Shown here: positions 58,204 to 64,000 of the stretch, in pieces
Layout: every line of letters begins with the position of its first letter
Position numbering within the stretch: position 1 is the stretch's first letter
Source: Frankiaceae bacterium
GTDB lineage: Bacteria; Actinomycetota; Actinomycetes; BP-191
Assembly: GCA_030840645.1 (NCBI GenBank)
Contig: JAVEEC010000012.1
Location: forward strand, 42,204 to 106,203
Direction of reading: 5' to 3'
DNA length: 64,000 nucleotides
The notes under the pieces: generated by a model
Database searches by the model: none
The model's input: the letters and a program-made list of their open reading frames with translations, nothing else
Told to the model about the DNA's origin: nothing
Position numbers and translations under genes: made by a program

Positions 58204-58782
58204 ATGCGGCTGGCGGTAGTGCTCACGGCGTTCGCCCTCGTCTTCCCCGCGGAGCTGCCGGACAAGACCACCCTGGCCTCGATCGTCCTCGCGACGCGGT
58301 ACCGGCCGCTGCCGGTCTGGCTCGGCGCGATGGCGGCGTTCGCGGTGCAGTGCGCGCTCGCCGTGACGGCCGGCCGGCTGCTGGCGTTGCTGCCGCACCG
58401 CGCCGTCGTCGCGGCCGCGGCGGTGCTGTTCGCTCTCGGTGCCGTCCTGGCGCTGCGCTCCGGTGCCGCGGACGAGGTCGTGGACGAGCTGCCCCCGGCG
58501 AGGTCGTCACCGCGGATCGCGGCGACGGCGTTCGGCGTGCTGCTGCTCGCGGAGTTCGGCGACTTCACGCAGCTCGCGACGGCGTCGCTGGCGAGCCGGT
58601 ACGACGCGCCGTTCAGCGTGTTCCTCGGCGCCTGGCTGGCGCTGGTCTGCGTCTCCGGGCTCGCCGTCGTGACGGGGCGCGGGCTGCTGCGCGTGGTGCC
58701 GTTGCGCGCCGTGCGGATCGTCGCGGCATCGTTGTTCGCCGTCGTCGCGGTGCTCTCAGCCGTCGAGGCGGTCCGGGGCTAG
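58204..58782 (+). CDS. TMEM165/GDT1 (UPF0016) family cation transporter
   Basis: The 192-residue protein has six membrane helices in two halves. The paired family motifs ExGD(K/R)(T/S) appear as AELPDKTTLA near residue 17 and AEFGDFTQLA near residue 120; both deviate (Gly to Pro in the first, Lys/Arg to Phe in the second). UPF0016 proteins export Mn2+ or exchange Ca2+/Mn2+ for H+. The altered motif may change specificity. The last 27 bases overlap the convergent kinase gene. Confidence 0.88.
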   Translation: MRLAVVLTAFALVFPAELPDKTTLASIVLATRYRPLPVWLGAMAAFAVQCALAVTAGRLLALLPHRAVVAAAAVLFALGAVLALRSGAADEVVDELPPARSSPRIAATAFGVLLLAEFGDFTQLATASLASRYDAPFSVFLGAWLALVCVSGLAVVTGRGLLRVVPLRAVRIVAASLFAVVAVLSAVEAVRG

Positions 58783-59508
58783 CTCGGCCTCGACCCACGC
58801 GCGCATCGCGCGGTTGCGGTCGTACAGCCCGGCCTGCCACATCGCGGCGAACCCGGGCTCGCCGGCCGCCGCCCGCGTGCGCACCATCGCGAGCCCCCAG
58901 TCGAGCCGGTGCAGCAACGCCGTGACGACAGGCGGCGCCGCAACGCCGTACGTCGCGCAGGCGAGCCGGGCGCGCGCGACCCGGTCGCCGGGCAGCGCGA
59001 GCACCCAGTGCCGGAGCACGCCCGCCATCTCCCAGGCCGCGGACGACGGCCCCGCGAAGTCGAAGTCGATCAACGCCGCCGCCCGGCCGCCCGCGAACAC
59101 GACGTTCTCCCGGCAGACGTCGTTGTGCCCGACCAGCGCGGTCCGGTACGCGGCCGGCGGCGGCCAGGCCCACCGCGCGCCGGGCGGCGCGACGAACCCG
59201 GCTGCGGCCTCGTGCAGCCGGCGGACCAGCGTCACGACCGAGACGAGGGCGTCCTCGGTGAGGCACCACGCGGGCGGCTCCTCGTGCGCCGCCACGTCGC
59301 CGGGCACGAACGTCAGCACCTCGCGCCCGCCCTCGTCGTAGCCGAGGTGGCACGGCGCGCCGTCGAACCCGCGCGCGGCAAGGTGCGCCAGGAACGCCTG
59401 CGTCGCAGGCGTGTGCGGCCCGGCGGGCCGCCGAACGGTGTCGCCGACGCGGACCACCGCGCCGGCGTTGCCGACCCCGCCGGGCATCGGCTGCTCGGGC
59501 AGCGACAC
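58756..59508 (-). CDS. aminoglycoside phosphotransferase-fold kinase (APH family)
   Basis: The 250-residue protein has a short N-lobe (VVRVGDTVRRPAGPHTPATQ), then LTFVPGDVA, the catalytic LVGHNDVCRENVVF (Asp and Asn) and the metal-binding ALIDFDFAGPSSAAWEMA. It resembles phosphotransferases often labelled trifolitoxin-immunity or choline-kinase-like. The usual N-lobe ATP Lys is not evident. It is 9 bases downstream of an SDR gene on the same strand and overlaps the convergent GDT1-like gene by 27 bases. Confidence 0.87.
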   Translation of the reverse strand: MSLPEQPMPGGVGNAGAVVRVGDTVRRPAGPHTPATQAFLAHLAARGFDGAPCHLGYDEGGREVLTFVPGDVAAHEEPPAWCLTEDALVSVVTLVRRLHEAAAGFVAPPGARWAWPPPAAYRTALVGHNDVCRENVVFAGGRAAALIDFDFAGPSSAAWEMAGVLRHWVLALPGDRVARARLACATYGVAAPPVVTALLHRLDWGLAMVRTRAAAGEPGFAAMWQAGLYDRNRAMRAWVEAELAPDRLDG

Positions 59509-59517
59509 GGCCGCCGG

Positions 59518-60411
59518 TCAGCCCCGCTGCGTCATCGTGTACCGCAGCCTGGCCATGCCGTTAGTCGCCTCCTTGGCGATCGGGAACCCCTCGAACAGGC
59601 TGTCCACCCGCTCCGCGAGGTCGCTCGGCTCCCAGCGGCCGGCGTCGTTCACGATCTCGCCGAACGACGTCCACGGCTGGTACAGCTCGACCACGTTGCC
59701 CTGCACGCCGAACACCTTGCCGCTGATGTGGCTCGACGCGTCGCTCGACAGGTACACGACGAGCGGCGCGACGTTGTCCGGGTGCCAGAAGTCGAACCCC
59801 TCGCCGGCGTCGATGGAGCCGTACGCGCCCTCGGTCATCCGGGTGCGCGCGGCGGGCGCGATGGCGTTGACGGTGACGTTGTACCGCCACATCTCCATCG
59901 CCGCGATCGTGGCGAACGCCGCGATGCCGGCCTTCGCGGCGCCGTAGTTGGCCTGGCCGAAGTTGCCGAGCAGGCCGCTGGTGCTCGCGGTGCAGACGAC
60001 GTGGCCCGGGCGGCCCTGCTCCTTCCACCACGCGCAGGCGTGGTGCGTCGGCGCGTAGTGGCCGCGCAGGTGCACCTGGATGACCGCGTCCCACTCCTCG
60101 GGCGTCATCTTGACCAGCGTCCGGTCGCGCACGATGCCGGCGTTGTTGACGAGCGCGTCCAGCCCGCCGAACGTCTCCACGGCCTGCTCTACCAGCCGCC
60201 GCGCGCCGTCGTCGTCGGAGCAGTCGTCGGTGTTCAACGCCGCCTCGCCGCCGTTGCCCGCGATCTCGTCGACGACGGCCCGGCCGGTCTCGGCGTCGAG
60301 CTCGTTCACGACGACGCGCGCGCCTTCGCGGGCGAGGAGCAGCGCCTCGCCGCGGCCGATGCCGCGCCCCGCGCCCGTGACGATCGCGACCTTGCCGTCC
60401 ATGAGTCCCAT
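59518..60411 (-). CDS. short-chain dehydrogenase/reductase
   Basis: The 297-residue SDR has the NAD(P) motif TGAGRGIG (12-19), NNAG near 96, a catalytic Ser in STSGLLG and YGAAK (Tyr and Lys about 173-177). The C-terminal extension beyond 250 (YQPWTSFGEIVNDAGRW) is like multifunctional beta-oxidation 3-hydroxyacyl-CoA dehydrogenases. It likely reduces or oxidises a hydroxyacyl or steroid-type substrate. It shares an operon with the kinase downstream and diverges from the haem-oxygenase-fold gene across 54 bases. Confidence 0.92.
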   Translation of the reverse strand: MGLMDGKVAIVTGAGRGIGRGEALLLAREGARVVVNELDAETGRAVVDEIAGNGGEAALNTDDCSDDDGARRLVEQAVETFGGLDALVNNAGIVRDRTLVKMTPEEWDAVIQVHLRGHYAPTHHACAWWKEQGRPGHVVCTASTSGLLGNFGQANYGAAKAGIAAFATIAAMEMWRYNVTVNAIAPAARTRMTEGAYGSIDAGEGFDFWHPDNVAPLVVYLSSDASSHISGKVFGVQGNVVELYQPWTSFGEIVNDAGRWEPSDLAERVDSLFEGFPIAKEATNGMARLRYTMTQRG

Positions 60412-60465
60412 TGGCGCACCCTAACGGTCTGTTTTCCGTCGCTTCGCATCGGGCAGTACGTCGCC

Positions 60466-61389
60466 ATGACGCCACTGCACGAGCGCCTGGACCGCGCGCT
60501 CACCACCGGCATCTTCGCCGGACTCGACGCACCAGTGGACCGGCGCGACCGGTTCCTCACGCTGCTGCGGATCTACGACCTCCGCCTGGGCGACGTCGCC
60601 GCGCTCGGTTCCGCCGCGCGCTACGCCAACCATCCCGCGATCGCGACCCTCGCCTGGGCCCTCGAACAGCCCTGGCTCGCCGATCTCGAACGCCTCCACG
60701 ACCCGCTGGTCGACGGCGACCTCGTCGCCGGGATGCGCGCGCTGGCCGCGCGCGACCGCCTGCCGGAGGCGTACGAGTGGCTGGCCACGCAGGCGACCTG
60801 GCCGGAGACCGTACGGTTCCTCGCCCTGGAGGGCGGGCCCGACGGCGGCTTCGACGACCTGGTGGCGCTCTGCCAGGTCGGCCTCTCCGGCGAGGCGAAG
60901 GTGGAGCTGGCGCGCAACTACTGGGACGAGCTGGGCAACGGCTCGTTGAGCGCCGTGCACACGATCCTGCACGACCGGCTGGTGGCGGCCGTCGACATGC
61001 GGCGCGTGCCGCTGGCCGAGCAGCCCGTCGAGGCGCTGGAACGCGCGGCGCTCGGTGGCCTGCTTTCCACCAACCACTGGCTCCAGCCCGAGATGCTCGG
61101 CGCGCTGGGGCTGATCGAGCTGCAGGCGGGGCCGCGGTGCCGCAAGGTGCTCCAGGCGTTCGACCGGCTCGGCGCGCCCGCGGAGGCGTACCCGTTCTAC
61201 GTCGAGCACGCCGAGGTCGACCCGCGGCACGGCAAGGACTGGATGGACAACGCCGTCGTCCCGACCGCCGAGGCGCACCCCGACTGGGCGCCCCGCATCC
61301 TGCGCGGCGCGCTCTGGCGCTCGAAGGTCAACGCGGCGTTCTTCACCGCGCTGTGGCGCGCGCTGTCCGCCGAGTCCGCCGCGGCGTGA
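60466..61389 (+). CDS. iron-containing redox enzyme, haem-oxygenase-like fold
   Basis: The 307-residue protein is nearly all helical. The segments KVELARNYWDELGNG and EHAEVDPRHGKDWMDN carry the Glu and His carboxylate/imidazole ligands typical of the TenA/PqqC-like 'iron-containing redox enzyme' (HDO) superfamily, which assembles a di-iron centre. Members oxidise amino acids, fatty acids or quinone precursors; the substrate is unknown. The start follows CAGTACGTCGCC with no strong ribosome site. A large hairpin lies 21 bases after the stop. Confidence 0.85.
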   Translation: MTPLHERLDRALTTGIFAGLDAPVDRRDRFLTLLRIYDLRLGDVAALGSAARYANHPAIATLAWALEQPWLADLERLHDPLVDGDLVAGMRALAARDRLPEAYEWLATQATWPETVRFLALEGGPDGGFDDLVALCQVGLSGEAKVELARNYWDELGNGSLSAVHTILHDRLVAAVDMRRVPLAEQPVEALERAALGGLLSTNHWLQPEMLGALGLIELQAGPRCRKVLQAFDRLGAPAEAYPFYVEHAEVDPRHGKDWMDNAVVPTAEAHPDWAPRILRGALWRSKVNAAFFTALWRALSAESAAA

Positions 61390-61410
61390 CCGGGCCGCGG
61401 GCGTTCCGCG

Positions 61411-61479
61411 GCTACCGGTGAGTAGCGATGTCGGGAGTCACCGGTTCGTGCTCAGCCGGAGTCGGTACTCACCGGTAGC
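61411..61479. terminator. bidirectional 14-bp inverted repeat
   Basis: GCTACCGGTGAGTA (61411-61424) is exactly complementary to 61466-61479, with a 41-base interior that can fold a smaller CCGG stem. It lies between two convergent genes and ends 6 bases before the carboxylase stop. Confidence 0.7.
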
Positions 61480-61484
61480 AACGG

Positions 61485-62933
61485 CTACAGCGGGATGTTG
61501 CCGTGGTTGCCGCGCCGCGCCGGGGCGTGGGCGATCTCGGCGGCGATGACGCGGCGGGTCTGCGCGCGCGGGATCACCGCGTCGATGACGCCGTACGCGC
61601 CCGCGTTGCCGACACCCGCCGCGATGGACCGGTGCTCCGCCGCGAGCTGCGCGGTGAGCACGCCGCGCTGACCCTCGGGCGCGGCCGCGAGCTGGCGCCG
61701 GTGCAGGATGCCGACCGCCGCCTCGGGCCCCATGACGGCCAGCTCCGCGTCCGGCCAGGCGTAGACCGCGGTCGCGCCGAGCGACCGGGAGTTCATGGCG
61801 ATGTACGCGCCGCCGTACGCCTTCCGCGTCACGATCGTCACCCGCGGCACGACGGCCTCGGCGAACGCGTGCAGCAGCTTCGCGCCACGCCGGACGACGC
61901 CGTCCCACTCCTGGTCCACGCCCGGCAGGTAGCCGGGCACGTCTACGAGCACCGCGAGGGGAACGCCGAGCGCGTCGCAGAGCCGCACGAACCGCGCGGC
62001 CTTCTCCGCGGACGTGGTGTCGAGGCAGCCGCCGAGGCGCAGCGGGTTGTTCGCGAGGACGCCGACGGTCCGCCCGCCGAGGCGGCCGAGGGTGGTCGTG
62101 ATGTTCGGCGCCCAGCCGCTGTGCAGCTCCAGCGCCGTGCCCGGGTCGAGCAGCCGTGAGACGACGGGGCGGACGTCGTACGCCCGCCGCGGCGAGTCGG
62201 GCAGCAGGTCGTCCAGCTCGATGTCGCCGCTCGCCGCCGCGAGGTCGAGCGACCCCTGGCCGCCGAGCAACGACACCAGCTCCTGCGCGGTCGCGAGCGC
62301 GTGCGCCTCCGAGTCCGCGACGACGGCGACGACGCCGGAACGCCGCCCGTGCGGGTCGGGGCCGCCGAGCCGCACCATGTCGACGGACTCGCCGGTGACC
62401 TGCTTGATGACGTCCGGGCCGGTCACGAAGACGCGCCCCTCGGGCGCCATGACGACGATGTCCGTCAGCGCGGGACCGTACGCCGCGCCACCCGCGCACG
62501 GCCCGAGCACCACGGAGATCTGCGGCACCTTGCCGGACGCGCGGGTCATCGCCGCGAACACGTAGCCGACCCCGTCGAGCGACGCGACGCCCTCCTGGAG
62601 CCGCGCGCCGCCGGAGTGCCAGAGACCGACGACGGGGATGCCCCGCTCGACGGCGAGGTCGATGATCTCGGCGATGCGCAGGCAGCCGCGCGCGCCGAGC
62701 GCACCGCCCATGACGGCCGCGTCGGTCGCGAACGCCGCGACCGGCAGCCCGCCGATCAGGCCGATGCCGGCGACGACGCCGTCGCCCTCGACCGGCGCCT
62801 TGCCCGGCGTCGGGATGCCGGTCCGCAGCGAGCCGCGTTCGACGAACGAGCCGTTGTCCAGCAGCGCCGCGACCCGCGCGTCGGCGGACGCGGGAACGGG
62901 CTTCTTCGGGGTGGTGCCGACGGTGACCGTCAT
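61485..62933 (-). CDS. acyl-CoA carboxylase beta subunit (carboxyltransferase)
   Basis: The 482-residue protein has the two-lobed crotonase-like carboxyltransferase fold. The N-lobe has LWHSGGARLQEG and VLGPCAGGAAYGPALTD (biotin/acyl-CoA binding and oxyanion region). The C-lobe has LVDVPGYLPGVDQEW, RKAYGGAYIAMNS and AELAVMGPEAAVGIL. It transfers carboxyl from biotin to acetyl- or propionyl-CoA, supplying malonyl-type extender units. The start overlaps the reductase stop by 4 bases (ATGA). Its position after a ketosynthase and enoyl reductase points to fatty-acid or related lipid synthesis. Confidence 0.96.
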   Translation of the reverse strand: MTVTVGTTPKKPVPASADARVAALLDNGSFVERGSLRTGIPTPGKAPVEGDGVVAGIGLIGGLPVAAFATDAAVMGGALGARGCLRIAEIIDLAVERGIPVVGLWHSGGARLQEGVASLDGVGYVFAAMTRASGKVPQISVVLGPCAGGAAYGPALTDIVVMAPEGRVFVTGPDVIKQVTGESVDMVRLGGPDPHGRRSGVVAVVADSEAHALATAQELVSLLGGQGSLDLAAASGDIELDDLLPDSPRRAYDVRPVVSRLLDPGTALELHSGWAPNITTTLGRLGGRTVGVLANNPLRLGGCLDTTSAEKAARFVRLCDALGVPLAVLVDVPGYLPGVDQEWDGVVRRGAKLLHAFAEAVVPRVTIVTRKAYGGAYIAMNSRSLGATAVYAWPDAELAVMGPEAAVGILHRRQLAAAPEGQRGVLTAQLAAEHRSIAAGVGNAGAYGVIDAVIPRAQTRRVIAAEIAHAPARRGNHGNIPL

Positions 62934-63649
62934 GCGGTGAGGCTCCATCCGCCGTCGAGGACGAGCGTGTGCCCGGTGACCATCGCGGCCTCCGGGGAGA
63001 CCAGCCAGGCGACGGCGTTCGCGACGTCCTCGGGCGTGACCAGGCGCCCTGCGGGCGTGCGCTTCTCCGCGTCGGCGAGCATCCCCTCGCGGTCCGGGAA
63101 GTGCGTCAGCGCGCGGGTGTCGACGACGCCGGCGCTGATGGCGTTCACCCGCGTCGAAGGCGCCAGCTCGACCGCGAGGTAGCGGACCAGCGACTCGAGC
63201 GCGGCCTTGCTGGCGCCGACCACGGCGTACGCGGGCAGCACCCGCGTCGACCCCGGCGACGACATCGCGACGGCCGCCCTCGGCCGCAGCTTCGCGACGA
63301 GCATGAGCAGCGGCCGGGCGTTGATGCCCATCGACCAGTCGAACGCCCGCTCGTCCAGCTCGCCGACCGGCTTGAGGACACCGGAGGCGGCGTTCGAGAT
63401 GACGACGTCGACCGTGCCGCACGCCTCGATCGCGGCCTCCGCCAGCGCGTCCGCGGCGCCGGCCTTGCCGAGGTGCGAACGCAGCACGACGGCCTGGCGC
63501 CCCTCCGCGCGGACCTTGTCGGCGACCTCCTCGGCCGACTCGACGTTGCGGAACGTCGTCAGCGCGACGTCGTAGCCGTCCCGCGCGAGGCGCAGGCAGG
63601 TGGCGCGACCGATGTCGCCGGACCCGCCGGTGACGAGTGCCCAGGGCAT
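62930..63649 (-). CDS. FabL-like enoyl-ACP reductase (SDR)
   Basis: The 239-residue protein has the N-terminal TGGSGDIG (7-14). Its active site is Tyr141 and Lys148 in AYAVVGASKAA, a Tyr-x6-Lys spacing as in enoyl-ACP reductases FabI and FabL, not the Tyr-x3-Lys of FabG. The context ALESLVRYLAVELAPSTRVN closely resembles Bacillus FabL. NNAG is replaced by SNAAS. Operon neighbours are a ketosynthase upstream (4 bases from its stop) and a carboxyltransferase downstream, so a role in the reductive step of chain elongation is likely. Confidence 0.85.
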   Translation of the reverse strand: MPWALVTGGSGDIGRATCLRLARDGYDVALTTFRNVESAEEVADKVRAEGRQAVVLRSHLGKAGAADALAEAAIEACGTVDVVISNAASGVLKPVGELDERAFDWSMGINARPLLMLVAKLRPRAAVAMSSPGSTRVLPAYAVVGASKAALESLVRYLAVELAPSTRVNAISAGVVDTRALTHFPDREGMLADAEKRTPAGRLVTPEDVANAVAWLVSPEAAMVTGHTLVLDGGWSLTA

Positions 63650-63653
63650 GGTG

Positions 63654-64000
63654 TTACACCTTCCGGATCGCGAGGCAGACGTTGTGCCCGCCGAAGCCGA
63701 ACGAGTTGGACAGCGCCGCCTCGACGGCGACCTGGCGAGGTCCCTCAGGAACACAGTCGACGTCGCACTGCTCGTCGGGCTTCTCGTAGTTGCGGGTGGG
63801 GTGCAGGACGCCGTCGCGGACCGACAGGGCCGTGACCATCGCCTCGACCGCACCGGCCGCGCCGAGCAGGTGTCCGGTCATCGACTTGGTCGCCGAGACG
63901 GGGACCGCCCCGAGGACGGAACGGATGGCGTTCGCCTCGGCGATGTCGCCGATCGGCGTCGACGTCGCGTGGCCGTTGACGTAGCCGATCTGCTCGGGCG
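63654..64000 (-). CDS. 3-oxoacyl-ACP synthase (KAS II/FabF type), C-terminal part
   Basis: The gene runs off the right edge; 114 C-terminal residues are visible. They contain YVNGHATSTPIGD with the first active-site His, the conserved Lys in SATKSMTGHLLGAAGA with the second His, and the C-terminal NSFGFGGHN. These are the decarboxylating His residues and structural loop of FabF-type ketosynthases. The nucleophilic Cys lies outside the window. It leads the operon with the FabL-like reductase and the carboxyltransferase. Confidence 0.93.
   Translation of the reverse strand, partial: PEQIGYVNGHATSTPIGDIAEANAIRSVLGAVPVSATKSMTGHLLGAAGAVEAMVTALSVRDGVLHPTRNYEKPDEQCDVDCVPEGPRQVAVEAALSNSFGFGGHNVCLAIRKV

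Overview
The window is chromosomal DNA of a high-GC Gram-positive bacterium, almost certainly an actinobacterium. Coding sequence is GC-rich with C or G in nearly every third codon position. GTG starts, ATGA/GTGA/TGATG overlaps and lineage markers fit this: the proteasome activator Bpa, a DUF4446 protein, a PPA1309-family protein and MprAB/PepD-like and KdpDE-like signalling. I cannot name the genus. No transposase, integrase, CRISPR array, rRNA or phage structural gene is visible.

Layout. 1-2.5 kb: the end of an M50-like membrane protein, a secreted CxxC protein and a lipoprotein. 2.5-11 kb: an envelope-stress block (HtrA protease, OmpR-type regulator and histidine kinase in one operon, an MMPL exporter, a Usp-like protein and a second two-component system). 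11-16 kb: Hsp20 and a small stress protein from back-to-back promoters, two tRNA-Ser genes, a P-loop kinase and tandem secreted trypsin-like proteases. 16-23.4 kb: a MarR-GNAT regulator with a 35-bp palindromic operator, an HD-GYP/LuxR protein, tandem DUF4242 proteins with a vanadium-haloperoxidase-like enzyme, a Gly/Asp/His-rich secreted protein and a DUF4012 protein.

23.4-26.1 kb: tRNA-Arg(ACG), then a compact island holding one large DUF262-DUF1524-DUF5655 protein (GmrSD-like predicted anti-phage restriction factor), then a second copy of the tRNA 3' half. 26-30.4 kb: a KdpDE-like two-component system divergent from a KimA-like potassium transporter. 30.4-32.1 kb: a lower-GC, gene-poor patch with an orphan lipoprotein. 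32-44 kb: kinases, secreted proteins, a large von Willebrand A protein, a bacterioferritin-like protein, a RAMA-domain protein, a DUF4097/ribbon-helix-helix operon, a cupredoxin and a second Usp-like protein. 44-48.5 kb: hydrolase, kinase, quinone reductase, acetyltransferase and Bpa.

49-55 kb is housekeeping: serS, pheA and nickel-pincer-cofactor genes larB-larC. 55-61 kb: an M23 peptidase lipoprotein, a membrane protein, a PAS protein, a GDT1-like transporter, a kinase, an SDR and a haem-oxygenase-fold protein. 61.4 kb to the end: a lipid-synthesis operon read leftward (FabF-type ketosynthase, FabL-type reductase, acyl-CoA carboxylase beta subunit).

The sequence suggests several linked circuits. 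An 8-3-8 direct repeat lies before the htrA operon. A near-identical 20-base site precedes both the first Usp-like gene and the second two-component system. Hsp20, the DUF6582-like protein and the bacterioferritin share a GNNT-N15/16-GGGTAG promoter pattern typical of actinobacterial SigB-like stress sigma factors. The KdpDE-like genes and the potassium transporter share an intergenic region with TTTGCG repeats at helical spacing.
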